Shown here one piece after another: positions 1 through 11,357 of a stretch of DNA of 64,000 nucleotides (position 1 is its first letter; the number at the start of each line of letters is the position of its first letter). This DNA comes from Pseudeuparius sepicola (taxonomy: Eukaryota; Arthropoda; Insecta; Coleoptera; Anthribidae): positions 146,728,257 through 146,792,256 of the forward strand of contig OY987298.1 in NCBI GenBank assembly GCA_963920635.1. Reading direction: 5' to 3'. The position numbers were made by a program, and so were the translations under genes. The notes beneath the pieces were generated by a model. It worked only from the letters and a program-made list of their open reading frames with translations, was not told the DNA's origin and searched no databases.

Positions 1-1489
1 GTAAGTTATTAAATAATGTAAAATAATATAAGTAGTAACATTATATAGTCCTTGTCCTTGCATAAACGGGATACTAAATTTTTGTTATATTAAATTGCCT
101 TAATACATATATTAAATTAAATTGTCTTGCATAATATATTGCATAAACCCACCTTTATTCCTAAGTTTAAGCATTGAGTAAAGGAATAAGTTTAAGTTCT
201 AACTTCATCAAATAAAATTTGTCAAAAAAAGTTCTGGCAATGGCATACTATATAATAGGTATTAGATTCATATATATAGAGCCGTTGAATGAAGGAATAG
301 CACAATAAAAATTGTATTAAGAAAAGTTGTTCAGAAGTAGGTACCTACTTAAGTTGATTAGTCTCAAACTTTGTGCATGGCCATAATTTGTTTATTCTGA
401 AAAAATTTTCTTAGTAAAATTTCCCGTAGGTATCTTGCCCAGGAAAGGCATTTTATCTAGTCAGAAAATTATTTTTTCCTTATGACCTAGGTAGGTACTT
501 TGATTTTTCGAAACTGACTTAAAATATGAGAAATTTTACACTCTCAATGGTCCAATTTCAACTAATTTTTGTTTTGTTTTTTTATAATACTAATAATTGT
601 TTAACGAAAGCTGGGCCCCCCTGTAAATCAAACTTCAGGCTACACCGAAAGTGACGTCACAGTTTTTAAATACCTACCCAAATATTTATAAATAAACAAT
701 ATTATTATAACATCAATTTTAGTGACATCGTAAAATATAGGTTATTAGGTTAGATAGATTATACCTACAGAGTGCCTCTAGTTCTTGTTACTTTCCTAAT
801 GTTAAAAATAACAGGTGAAAAGGTTCCCCTAGGTAGTAGGTGTTTTAACTGTACCTGATGCCCCAAATATTAACTGATGTAGATAAAGGGTGTCTTATTA
901 AGAACTTTAATTTCCATTACCAATAATAATTGTTGTACTGGGTGTTCACGTAAACTACAACTGCTTATAAAATTTAATTCTTATTTGTGATACCCATAAA
1001 AAAAGGTTTAGATCAAAGTTATAGGTAATTTTATGCAGTTTTCTGGGATAGGTAGTAAGAAATTTTATACAGGGTTTTTCTCAAAGGCGCGGCCACAGAA
1101 TAACCAAAATATGATGTTTCGCGGCAAACCAATAACTTGATAAACTATAACTGTGTCATTATCTTTTTCCGTGTTTGAAATATCCTGTTTTCAAATTTTA
1201 TAATTTACAATAATTTGTGGATCTCAGGATAAAGATAGACGATCAAAGTTTCTATAAGACGCAAACCAAATATCGCACGCTATTCAATTCAAAATTAAAG
1301 TTATTAATGGACATCGGACATCCATTATGAAATAAATACACGCAAAATGGCTTTAATGGAAATGAAGACGCCTATAAAAAACCTAGGATTCTTTCACCTC
1401 ACTTTTCCTAAATAATTAGTTACTAGTAAATTTGGTACTAACAAAATTGCTCAAAAAACAAAATTTTTCCGTTTCAGGGCCTTTCCTGC
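1..1489. other. AT-rich stretch without a recognisable gene
   Basis: I see no coding exon here. A palindromic CRE-like site (GTGACGTCAC) lies near 650. The stretch at about 940-1100 resembles 25889-26035: both carry the words GCAGTTTTCT and AGTAAGAAATTTTA followed by CAGGGTTT. It is therefore a dispersed repeat copy rather than unique DNA. Confidence 0.4.
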
Positions 1490-1850
1490 CAAATCACTAA
1501 GTTTGGCAACGCTGCGACCGTAGTACGCCGGCGCGCTGTTCGGCCGTCGCGCGTGCGCACTAGGTGCCACACCGCGCCGCCTGTCGCAGAATTCCCGCTA
1601 CGATAGTTTTCGCCAATTACGCGATTTTTCCTTCGCGTCACTCGTTTCCATCACTAAAAACGTGTCTATGTAGTTGTGTGCAATATGCTCAAGACGGGAA
1701 TGACAAATCAAGCGCGGTCTTTGACAAGAAATGTGAAAAACTGCGCGTGCACCCTGCTGGGTACTTCGGAATCCCCTTGCCAGTGGTGGGGGAAGCGGCG
1801 TTGCCGGATCGACAGAGCAACAATCCTTGCGTTTTAATGCCGTGTCCAAT
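1490..1850. promoter_or_regulatory. GC/CpG-rich block, possible promoter or 5' leader
   Basis: This is a sharp rise in GC and CpG within AT-rich flanks, most marked at 1500-1600. Open frames exist on both strands but none resembles a known protein. CpG-rich islands of this kind often mark an insect promoter or a non-coding first exon, but I see no TATA box or unambiguous start. Promoter function is inference only. Confidence 0.2.
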
Positions 1851-2159
1851 GCTAATGTTTTTTTGTTTGTTTATTGTTGTTGTTTCTAATATAGAAGAGG
1901 AAAAGTTCAGTTGACAATGCCGCATTCAAAGAACTTGAATGCTGGAAAGTAATGACACTTTCTTGCATTGTTTCTCGTTTTCTCTTTTTTAATAAGTAAC
2001 AAAAAATTGAGCATCTATAGAATGAAGGATCTCCGCTATTTTTCGGATACACCTAAATTTATCATGAGTGTTTTTACAAAGACAAAAATATTACATTTTA
2101 TTCCGAAAAATAGTGATTTATAATGGCCCTTTAAATTTTGTTCAGTATAACTTCACCTA

Positions 2160-2500
2160 AAACGATTGATTTGGCAACGACGCGCGCAAACGTTCCAGCG
2201 TTGGTAAGAAACAGGAAGTGACGTCACCAACACGTGTTGTTGCTACATTTGACAACCGACGTCGGAATTTCCAATTTTCCAACGATTTTTTTCGTAACGC
2301 CGCCTGCCTGGCGCCGGTGGCGGTGGCAAACGATTTGATGACTGAATTATTTTTAAGTTGTCGCTTGCCTTCTAAAAAACTTGAAATGGCAGGACTAACT
2401 TGTGACGTCACGACATGTGTTTTGAGTTTTGGCATGCAGAACGGGATGACGTTGCCGCCGCTGATTGGTCGAAATTTCGCAACGGTCATTGGCGTCTCAT
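2160..2500. promoter_or_regulatory. CRE- and CCAAT-containing GC block, possible promoter
   Basis: Two TGACGTCA palindromes (near 2219 and 2403) and an inverted CCAAT box (CTGATTGGTC, near 2460) sit in a GC-richer island about 1.9 kb upstream of the IDI start. This is the composition of a bidirectional promoter. No exon could be tied to it. Similar CRE palindromes occur inside repeats elsewhere in the window, so it may equally be transposon-derived. Confidence 0.22.
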
Positions 2501-4368
2501 GAATTTTAAAACATACCTACATGGTTTTCTGGAAATTAATGCTGACTCAGCAAACCCTAATTTTATAATAATAATCTGGCACTGGCAGGCACAATAAATT
2601 TTCCTAAAGTGACAAGATAATGAAAACATTGAAAACCATCCGAATTGACGCAAGTACTTAACAATTCAATTCGATGTTGAAAACTTCTTAAATAGCTTTG
2701 ACTCTCCGATCAAATATATTGATCGGAGCTTTGAATCAAAGATCATGATATGATCTTTGTTTAAATCAAAATATAAAAGTCACTGTTGGCTTCAAAATTG
2801 CCGAATATAAATTAACAAACCGACAAACCCAAATTTAAATATTGCCCAGAGGTAGGATGGAGGTAGGATGTTGATGTTCAAAATGTTGCCCACAGATTAA
2901 AAAATAGTTAGGTCGCAGACAGAGACAAAGGAATAATTAATAATAATTAATTCCTTTCTCTATGAGAGTTAGGTTTATGTTGCCGAAACAAAGCCGAAAC
3001 CCTTTAACCGATATATTATAGGAGTCTCGTGTCTCGTCGCTCGTCGCGTGTGCCATCCGAAATGGATGGCGAGATCGGTTATTACTCTGACGAAAAATTA
3101 ACGGTGTCACGTTTAGATTTCTGTATCCCTCGTGGTGGCAGGCGGAATGGGGCTCCCAAACAAGATTAGAAGCGAAATATAAAATTATTGACCTGGCAGA
3201 AAAGTGAAATGGAAAATATAACATTACAATTTACAATCTCACATGAGAGAAAATACCTACATAGTCAAGAAAGTCAAGAGCTGAAGTAGATAACCGCAAC
3301 CGCATATAGTGACATCTGAATCCAACAATTAACTTTTACTACGATTCCAGAAGAATAAAGATTAGCATTATACCACTTGATAAAACTGAAGGGGAAAAAA
3401 GTGGTATGATCATGACCACAGTTTAGGTGTTGGAGTTATACCACAGACACAGACTGTTATACCACAGTTCATATTGTTTATCCTGTGGTTATACGTACCC
3501 AGTTGTTTGTCTGTCTTGCTGTCGGCGGCGTCGGCGCCTTTGATCTCGGCGGTAGTGACTTTCGGTTTTTATGCAAAAGCATTCTCCAATAGTACCTATC
3601 TCCTCAGACAAATAATTATGAGAGTATCTCAATTTGAAGCGTTGATTGAAGCAGAAGAAAGGCTTCCATCGACGCTTTGAAGCGTTGTTTGCATGGTTGA
3701 TTCATTCCTCCATCGACGGCTCAACGTATGCATAGGCTTATAGCTTTGATCCAAGTTCCAACACATAGTTCTAAACTGGTTCTAGCGGATCAGAACGCAG
3801 AAAGGTAATTCTAGAACTGTTTTCAACCAATTTGATCTCCGAGAACGAGAACCGGTTCAGAATTGCTGTTGGAACAAACCGATATTTTCGGACAAAATTC
3901 ATAATGGACATTATATAAGAGTTAGCAACAGTTTGAATGTTTTGTAGTTAACAACAGTTGGTTTATTGTTTTATGATGAGCAACAACGAACATCTCTGGG
4001 CGAGACACAGAGCATAGAGTCCACAGAGATCGTGAGTGGAAACAGCACTTTTGTTAATCTGTGGCACTTGTGTTATGTGGTAAACAGCAAAATTATTGAA
4101 CATATTAAAAATACAGTTTGAGGTTAACCCTCTTATATTCCTTAATCTATGTCTGTGATCAACAAATTTTTGCCTACGTTTTGTATAAATCACCAGTAAA
4201 GTACTTTTATCTGTATTATGAATGATAAAACTACATTTACATAAGAATTTGGCCTATTTTTATCCCATAATTTCCATGTGAATGAAAGTAACACTAGGGG
4301 CAAGATCACACCAAAGATTTTTAGCCAGTATTAAGCAAAGCAAAAGTTTTATGTGGTAAGAAGCAGCC
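2501..4368. other. Intergenic region upstream of IDI
   Basis: No coding exon is recognised. Small inverted repeats occur (for example GATCAAATATATTGATC near 2707) and the block near 3000-3200 is somewhat GC-richer. If IDI has a non-coding 5' exon it would lie here or in the GC block to the left; I cannot place one. Confidence 0.3.
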
Positions 4369-5121
4369 ATGTACAATCGGTCGTTGTTCATGTTACCATC
4401 TGTTCAAAGTTTCACTTCCGAAGTTTTGAAGCGAGCGATACGGACATTTTCAAATTGCAAGGTTAAGTACGATCCGCTGCAGGAGGCGCAACTGAAAGAA
4501 CGATGTTTTCTAGTCGACGAAAATGATAAAGTTATCGGCCAGGCGAGTAAAAAAGAATGTCATTCTGTAAAAGAAAACGGTGATATACCTTTGCACAGAG
4601 CGTTCAGCGTGTTTTTGTTTAATACAAAAGGAGACTTGTTACTTCAAAAACGGGCCGAAACGAAGATAACTTACCCGAACTTGTATACGAATTCATGCTG
4701 TAGTCATCCAATAGCAGACGTACCGGGTGAAGACGAGGAAAAAGACGCGATTGGCGTTAGAAAAGCTGCGCAACGTAGATTAAACCACGAGCTAGGCATA
4801 GCAACGGAAAGTATACCACTTGAAAAAATTAACTACATTACACGAATACATTACAAAGATGAAGGTAATGGTAAATGGGGCGAACATGAAATCGATTACG
4901 TCTTATTTATTCAAGCAGATGTTAAGGTAAAACCAAATTCCAATGAAGTGTCGGAAATTAGTTTTGTGCCGAAAGCAGAGTTCAACGAATATCTCCCAAC
5001 ATTGCACCAGTTGACGCCATGGTTTGAGAAGATCGCAAAGCATAGATTGAAGCTTTGGTGGGACAATTTGCATTGTTTGGGGGAAATAACAGACCACAAG
5101 AATATTCTTAAGTTTAAGTAA
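4369..5121 (+). CDS. IDI1: Isopentenyl-diphosphate delta-isomerase (type I), intronless
   Basis: The enzyme interconverts isopentenyl and dimethylallyl diphosphate in the mevalonate pathway; in insects this feeds juvenile hormone, ubiquinone and prenyl-lipid synthesis. The 250-residue product is a complete type I IDI with a Nudix-like fold. The TNSCCSHP motif supplies the catalytic Cys (110/111). The Nudix-like helix includes AAQRRLNHELG (133-143). WGEHEIDY (170-177) supplies the acidic catalytic and metal residues, and the Trp-rich WFEKIAKHRLKLWWDN segment is near the C-terminus. About 30 N-terminal residues precede the core and are basic and Ser/Thr-rich, as in organelle-targeting leaders. 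The first ATG (4369) was chosen; a second Met lies at residue 8. There are no introns and no frame breaks. It stands alone, 0.5 kb before a mariner element. Confidence 0.95.
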   Translation: MYNRSLFMLPSVQSFTSEVLKRAIRTFSNCKVKYDPLQEAQLKERCFLVDENDKVIGQASKKECHSVKENGDIPLHRAFSVFLFNTKGDLLLQKRAETKITYPNLYTNSCCSHPIADVPGEDEEKDAIGVRKAAQRRLNHELGIATESIPLEKINYITRIHYKDEGNGKWGEHEIDYVLFIQADVKVKPNSNEVSEISFVPKAEFNEYLPTLHQLTPWFEKIAKHRLKLWWDNLHCLGEITDHKNILKFK

Positions 5122-5155
5122 AGCTAGGAAAAAAACGTGTACCATAAAAGTGTTG

Positions 5156-5161
5156 AATAAA
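5156..5161 (+). terminator. Poly(A) signal of IDI
   Basis: An AATAAA hexamer lies 35 bases after the IDI stop codon; a second one is at about 5227-5232. Both are suitably placed for a short 3' UTR. Confidence 0.6.
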
Positions 5162-5591
5162 AATACCTGACATGCAGATTTCTATTGTTTTGTAATTAAA
5201 AGTATGTTATCGCAATGTTGAAGGAAAATAAAAGTTTATCTACATTTTATTTTTATTTAATTTTTAAGATTTTTTCTTTATAAACGATAGTATACTGTTG
5301 ACTGACGCATTAGTAAACACTGCTCACGGCTGTTGTCTGACACTTTTTTGGCTCACCAGGCGCTTTCCGGAGACAAAATAGAATGCGAAATACATTGTTA
5401 CCCATCAGCGCCATCTGTTTATCAGGACATGAAGTATAACCGTGAGAAGTCATAAATACATCAGTCAACGATAAAACCCTTGTAGGATATATAACCCTAT
5501 ATAGAATATTTCTTTTGCCATTATTAATACAAAAGAAAATTAAAAATTTATTAACTGAAAGTGCTTTTAAAAGAGAGTTTAGGTGCACGTA

Positions 5592-6532
5592 CGAGGTATG
5601 GCAATTAAAAAACCGTAATTTTAGTAGAATTTCGTATATTTGCAAAAATACAATTAGGCATTCATGCCTTCACAATAGTCGCCTCCAAGAGCAACGCATT
5701 TGCGCCAGCGCTCCTCCCACTTGGAAAAGCACCCTCGAAAATCCTGTAACGTGAAGCTTTCTAAGGTGCGCGTCGTAACTCTTTGGATATGGTTTACTTC
5801 TTCAAAATGGGGACTTTTCATGCGAGGAAACAGAAAAAAGTCTGCTGGAGCCAGATCAGGGCTGTAGGGTGGGTGGGGTAACACTGGGATATTGTTTTGG
5901 GCCAAAAATTCATTCACTGCAAGAGACGAATGTGCGGGCGCATTGTCGTGATGCAAGAGCCATCCATCTCGTGCCAATTCTGGACGAATTCGGGCCACTC
6001 TTGCTTTCAACCGCTTCAAAACAGAAATGTAGAACTGTGCATTTACTGTTTGCTGGGGTGGCACAAACTCCTTGTGAACAATGCCATGGACATCGAAGAA
6101 ACAAATTAACATCGACTTGATTCTTGACCGCGACATGCGAGCCTTCTTTGGCCGTTCTCCTCCAATCTCGATCCACTGGCGACCTGCTTTGAATCGCCGG
6201 GTCCAAAGAAATACTTGTGTTTGTGCCATGCATTCATCGCCATACACGTGACGCAATTTGCGAAGGATTTCGGCGGGTCTCTCGCCTGATTTCACAAGGA
6301 ACTTGATAACGACGCGCTGCTCCCGATTGCGTGTACTCATGTTGCCGACGTGCACTACAAACGTCGCTTCAGTCGCACGCGCGCTCAATGCCAACTACTG
6401 ACCAGTTCACCTTGAAACTTGATATATTCATAAAAAAAGCATGCCCCCTCCATTTCCTATGGCGCGCGCAGCGTTACTGCTAGCCAGTGGCGTGCTATCA
6501 CCCGATTACGGTTATTTAATTGCCGTACCTCG
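5592..6532 (-). mobile_element. mariner-family DNA transposon with intact ends
   Basis: This 941-bp element is flanked by TA on both sides (5590-5591 and 6533-6534). It has near-identical inverted ends: CGAGGTATGGCAATTAAA on the left and CGAGGTACGGCAATTAAA when the right end is read inward. It carries a truncated transposase on the minus strand. A complete mariner is about 1.3 kb, so a few hundred bases are missing internally. The good ends suggest it could be mobilised by a transposase supplied in trans. Confidence 0.9.
5654..6340 (-). pseudogene. mariner transposase, internally deleted
   Basis: The frame starts at MSTRNREQR (N-terminal DNA-binding helices) and ends in GGDYCEGMNA. It carries the HDNAPAHSS motif (second catalytic Asp) and, 34 residues on, SPDLAPADFFLF (third Asp), so it is of the D,D34D class. 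Family members are about 345 residues; this frame has about 228. The gap falls between KAGRQWIEIGG and RPKKARMSRS, which removes the second helix-turn-helix and the GDE(T/S)W block with the first catalytic Asp. The reading frame is otherwise open. The product should be catalytically dead but might still bind ends. An upstream in-frame Met at 6394 exists; the conserved start at 6340 is preferred. Confidence 0.88.
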
Positions 6533-6988
6533 TATATGCTGCACGATTTGTTCTCTTTTTTGTTACCAAAACATATTTTAAATATTCAAAAAAGTTAATC
6601 AGATGGGGAAAGACTAAAATAACTATGACATTTTTATATAAAACATTTATTTTAACAAATCAAAACTATACATAATATTAAATAAAAATTACTAAGATAG
6701 AGAATAAATATTTATAATTTTTATTTTTTCCTAATTTGTATCTTCTCTAAAATTCTTACTCAAGGGTAATAACTGCAATAAAAAATTGGTATTAGTTAAT
6801 TAGAGGAAAATTTTGCATCCATTTATTTTGTATTGTGTACTTTTTTTATGGAGGTTAAGTTTAATGATCAAAATCTGTTCTAGTTTAATAATGTACAAAT
6901 AATGTAAATGCATTTTTTTCAATGTTTCAAATTTTTCGTGCATAATCAACCAGATTGGATGTTTTAAAATTTCTCAAAACCGACAAAA
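6533..6988. other. AT-rich spacer, nothing recognised
   Basis: Poly-A/T-rich sequence with no coding or repeat signal that I can name. Confidence 0.3.
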
Positions 6989-6990
6989 TA

Positions 6991-7778
6991 CAGGGTATCA
7001 TTTAATTCTTAATTCTATGTACCTGGTCCTGGTATTATTCAAGCCAAATTAGGAGGATTTTCTATTTCCAATTATTTTTAAACAAAACTTGGCCGTTTTT
7101 GAAAACCAAACCATTTCTGTGGAAATCATTAACATATGTTGAAAAACTAAAAATTATCTCATTTTTTATTAGGACAAATTCGACAGTCGCAATAATAATT
7201 TATTTATTTTTTTCTTCTTTCTTTTACCTTTTTTCCTTTTTTTATATAATATTATCAATCAATATTCCAAAAAAATCAATCCGTATATTATACAGATTGT
7301 TTTTTTTAGGACACCCACTGGGATTTTCTTACTTGTTTTGCGTCCTACAAAAAAAAGTAAGGAACAAAAATGTGGCAATTTTGGACAGCTAAGTGGTGCT
7401 GCAAAAGAAATCGGCATTCATGGCCAAATTGTCACGCAATATAAAAAAAAACTCAAATTGAGCAAAACTATTAATAGCTGTGGGATGTTTATTTTAAGAG
7501 ACATAGGAAAACTTTTATATTGAAAATTGATGGCACTGAGAAGTTTGAACCATCCAGGTGCTCCGATAGTTTCAGCAAATTACACAGGGTCTTCGGCTCT
7601 CACACACTTGAATAGTGTTTTTCGCAAGAGATTTTTCAGTCACCAAAAGAAAATTTTTATTGGGTAAACATAATCTGCAGGAGGCCATCGGAGCCAAAAA
7701 TGTCATCAAGAATATCCTCCTAGTCCGATGCCAAAAATACCTAGTTGAACCATAAATATAGAATTATGGGACACCCTG
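6991..7778. mobile_element. Non-autonomous TA-flanked element with TACAGGGT ends
   Basis: The left end (TA then CAGGGTATCATTTAATTC) and the right end (GAATTATGGGACACCCTG then TA) form an imperfect inverted repeat at a TA target, giving a 788-bp element. The interior has short broken frames but no recognisable transposase. The ends resemble the TACAGGGTGTCC ends seen elsewhere in the window. The Tc1/mariner-type assignment rests on TA target and end composition only. Confidence 0.55.
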
Positions 7779-8005
7779 TATATTGGAAAACATTTACAAG
7801 GTCACAGATATATAAATATATTTCGTTCTCTGTAATTAGTTAATTCCACTCCAAACTAGACAACAAACTATTAGCACACACTAAAAAATATCCCGGGGGA
7901 ATTAAACAAAAAATAACCACTTAATCTTACGAAAAAGTGTTTGTTTATGCTCCAGGGTCCGAGACAGTGCCCAAAATAGGCAAACAATAATACCATAGCG
8001 ACGTT

Positions 8006-8641
8006 TCAACGCTCACCTTTTCCGCCGCTCTTTTCGCCGACTTTATTGATGCTGACCCCGTTCATCGTCAGGTTCTTGATGATCTCCGTGTTCAGCGATG
8101 CGCCCGATCCGCTCGTCGTGTCGCTAACCACGTCCGACTCGTCGTCCACCAAGTTCACGTGCTCCTCCATCGTCACGCCGCTATTCTTCAGTTTCTGCTT
8201 GAACTTCTCCGTCATCCTTTTCGCCAGGTCGCTTTTCGCGTTGGCCTGCCACCCCGTCCCCTTCGATTTGTTCTCTTTATCCGTCGCGTTGGCGAACACC
8301 AAGTTCCTCTTGGCCCTGCCCTCTATCGGCGGCGCGAAGACTCGCATGCCGTTTTTGCTCGAGCGCGAGTGTATCGAGGCCGACGGCAGAGGGGAGGGTA
8401 GTTTGACAGTTTGCATCGAGACTTTCTTGGTGGTCAAGTCGATCGGTTTGGGACTATTCGGTTTCGACACCGCCCCGTTTTGGCTTCGGTGCACTTTGGC
8501 GACGGGATTTCGGATGAGAACCTTGGGAGTCGGTTTGGCATTGGGGGGTACCGATAATACGACGTGTTTCGACGGGAAGGTACGGGGCCGCGAGTTTCGC
8601 GCTTTCTTGGCTTCGGCCAGCTTCTCCTGCAGGTCTACCAG
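8006..8641 (-). CDS. ATRX: ATRX exon 17 (C-terminal), stop at 8006-8008 or spliced at 8017
   Basis: The acceptor is CGAAATTTTTAG. The exon starts LVDLQEKLAEAKKARN in phase 0, then a basic Pro/Lys-rich stretch, FANATDKENKSKGTGW, a helix SDLAKRMTEKFKQKLKNSG and an acidic Ser-rich end. It either stops with GKGER and TGA, or is spliced at a good donor (GTGAGC, 8011-8016) to an exon left of the window or unrecognised. An AATAAA on this strand lies about 345 bases past the stop, inside a transposon end. Confidence 0.75.
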   Translation of the reverse strand: MVDLQEKLAEAKKARNSRPRTFPSKHVVLSVPPNAKPTPKVLIRNPVAKVHRSQNGAVSKPNSPKPIDLTTKKVSMQTVKLPSPLPSASIHSRSSKNGMRVFAPPIEGRAKRNLVFANATDKENKSKGTGWQANAKSDLAKRMTEKFKQKLKNSGVTMEEHVNLVDDESDVVSDTTSGSGASLNTEIIKNLTMNGVSINKVGEKSGGKGER

Positions 8642-8949
8642 CTAAAAATTTCGATAGAAATGTTTAGTAAGAATTATAGAAAGGGAATCTTTTGGCGTAT
8701 TTCTCGAAGAGCTGAGAAGCGGAAACCAAAAATCACGCAACAAAATAACAAATGTCGTTAAATAAATAAAATTTATCGAAGAAAATATGAATATGCTTAC
8801 TGTGGTCCACATTTCACCTTGATTTTGTATCTGTGGAATTGTTCGGCGCTTTCTTTTTTCAAATTGGTAGAAATATAATGGCACTAAATTGAATTTATTG
8901 TAGAAATGTTCATACCTGTATAACTTTTGAGAGAATTTTGGAATAAACC

Positions 8950-9333
8950 TAAAGTCTATCCAAGTTACAGAGGCAGTGGATCAAAACATTGGCCACCACG
9001 TGACCTATTCTCTTATTGGTCTGGCCGTCATAAAATGTCAAGTGTTTACGCGGCGAGCAGAATGCAGGGCCGGCTCTTCCCTCAATCGAGTTTCCTGCAT
9101 ATTTTAGATCGGATCGCGGGCAGTATATTCTGAAAAATTATTTTGCTACTTCATTTAAGGAAATTTATAAAGATCCACGAAAGGTAGAAACACAAATTTT
9201 AGAACTTCTAAAAGAATTAGTTCAGAATTACAAGCCACTTGGAATCTCATATTAGTCCGACCCTGGTAATCGATCGCAATGCGCTCATGTGACTTTGTTT
9301 ATATCTACTGCCGCTGTAACTTGGATAGACTTT
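8950..9333. mobile_element. MITE-like element with 27-bp inverted ends (ATRX intron 16)
   Basis: The left end AAAGTCTATCCAAGTTACAG pairs with the right end CTGTAACTTGGATAGACTTT, and both continue into GGCAGT-type sequence, giving a unit of about 384 bp. No coding capacity. The target duplication is not clear. Confidence 0.6.
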
Positions 9334-9950
9334 AAAGGCGCTAAACACAACTTCTCAAGAATCCCTGTACAAGACATTTTAGGCAAATATCTCGAAAACT
9401 ATTACAGACATTTCTTGTTTGATAGGATACTTGTGAAAATTTGTACGGAATAAAATAGATTTGCATGAATGCCATTGCACTATTTGCAAAAGTAAAAATA
9501 GTTCTTCTATAATTCTGTACCTTGGTAGAAAAAGGGCCAATGTCCAAAATTTGCATTTAGGAGTTAAGGGTATAATCAGACTGAGCAGTTGATATATTCT
9601 GGTTAGAAAAAAGGCCAATGTCCAAAGTTACATGGTATTGAAGTAATCTTAAGTGGCAAAAGGCCTAAGTCAATTCGTTATAATAGAAAATGGGCCAATG
9701 TGTGGACATCAGCCCTTTCACTATAACTGATATATAAAATAAACGGCCAATGTCCGTAGTATCAGGACATTGGCCGTTTGTCATTTTTATTTTTTTGGAC
9801 ATTGGCCCTAATTTGTTTTGAGGTTAGTGTTCTAACCTCAAATTTCGGTCGACGGTATTTGACTGTTCTGTGGTCGACAGTTTGTGTTTAAGTTGTGGGT
9901 GTTATCAAACTGAATAAAAAAAAATGTTGTCTGTACAACTTGTTTTATTT

Positions 9951-11357
9951 TCGATAGAGATGGGTTTACACCGGGTTTTTTCATATTTGGAAAGGGTGTC
10001 AAGGTTTCCACCCTTTTTGGCACCGGGTGTTAAATTATGACACTATACTTCAGTCTGGATAAAATAGAAAGTAGGTCAGTCATGCGCAGTATAGAATTCA
10101 CCGATTATTTCTATGAAAGCCACCATGGGCGTCCCCATATTGTTTAAAATTCCCTAAATGGCCTAAATAAATACGTTTTCTGCATTTTTAACATATAATT
10201 ATTACAATAAACACTCCGAAATAAGGTGGCACAATCTACAGCACTCGCCCCCTGCCGTAATGCAAAACCGCGGTTTTCAGTATGCACGGGAGAAGGTATT
10301 CGCGACGTGATGCGCCCATGGATTGCGGACCCTCTAAAAATAGATATTTGGCGGGCTCGGCCTTTAAGCCAATCAGAGGCGCTAGAGCTGACAGAAGGAG
10401 AACCTGGAATTCGAGGTTGCCATATCAACGAGGCAAGTGATCAGAAATCGCGGGTTATGGATTATATTTCGACGTGGAAAGAAAGCTTTATATGCCACGT
10501 TTGGCAACTCTCGTTTTGATCATCGATCCAAATGCCGGATTGCGCAAGACTGACCTACTTTCTATTTTATTCAGACTGGAGTATAGTTTTTGGCTTGGCA
10601 TATTTTGATTGGTGACATCTAGACGTTTAATTTAATACCAAATACTCATATCTAAAAGTTATAAACAACAAAAACATTGCAAGAAGATATAAGAAGTAAA
10701 AAATATGTTGCAGGCGAATTAGAAATTTAGTCGTTTACCTATTACCCACATTATCCTAAATTAAAATAACGATGACTAAATATTAAACAAATGAAAAAAA
10801 AAACCTTATTTAAATTCATTTTCTCCACTTTCTCATCTAAAAGCCATATAGGGTTTATTATTCCATTTCTATTTCTGCAGCCAGATTCCTTTACTCGATT
10901 CGAGTCGAATCCGCTATTTTAACACGATCGGAGCGATTCCGTTCTAAAAAGTTGGACTCGATACTCGATTAAATAACTCGACAGCATCTAAGAAGCTGAT
11001 ATTTGACATATTTACAAAATATAATAGTTAGGTTTCATTGACAAAAAAAAAACAAACAATAATCGTGTTTCTTCTTCTTTGCTTCAAATCCAGTGGCTCT
11101 GCTTCCCTTCAAAAATTCCATCCATTCCAGGATATATTTTGGCTTTTGGTGACATTGAAAACACCCATTTTTGGGTGTCATTAGTTTACACCCTTTGAAA
11201 CCACCCATTTTTGGGTGCCAAACGTTTCCACCCTCTGAATCCACCCTTTATTTTAAAAATGAAAACACCCTATAGGTGTCAAAGGTTTGGCACCCATAGG
11301 TTGGCACCCATAAAGGGTTTAAACCCATCGATGGGTGTAAACCCAAAACTCATCTAT
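9951..11357. mobile_element. Inner repeat with GATGGGTTTACACC ends
   Basis: The left part (AGATGGGTTTACACCGGG, near 9958) is mirrored by TGGGTGTAAACCCA near 11332-11347. The right part (11158-11345) is an array of short hairpin words such as CCCATTTTTGGGTG. The element lies within the larger composite repeat and contains another one. Boundaries are approximate. Confidence 0.4.
10041..10588. mobile_element. MITE with 40-bp inverted ends
   Basis: The left end starts ACTATACTTCAGTCTGGATA and the right end, read inward, starts ACTATACTCCAGTCTGAATA. Both continue through AAAATAGAAAGTAGGTCAGT. The 548-bp unit has a GC-richer interior with short overlapping frames on both strands but no recognisable protein. 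It sits inside the 9951-11357 repeat. Confidence 0.7.

Noticed and set aside
1..6. GTAAGT at the very start of the window
   Set aside because: Could be a donor of a plus-strand exon just outside, but there is nothing in the window to support it.
1564..2502. Overlapping frames in the GC blocks
   Set aside because: No known protein similarity and no splice-consistent model; treated as possible promoter or repeat DNA.
8046..8645. 199-codon open frame on the plus strand
   Set aside because: It is the exact antisense of ATRX exon 17; low-complexity product, explained by exon GC content.
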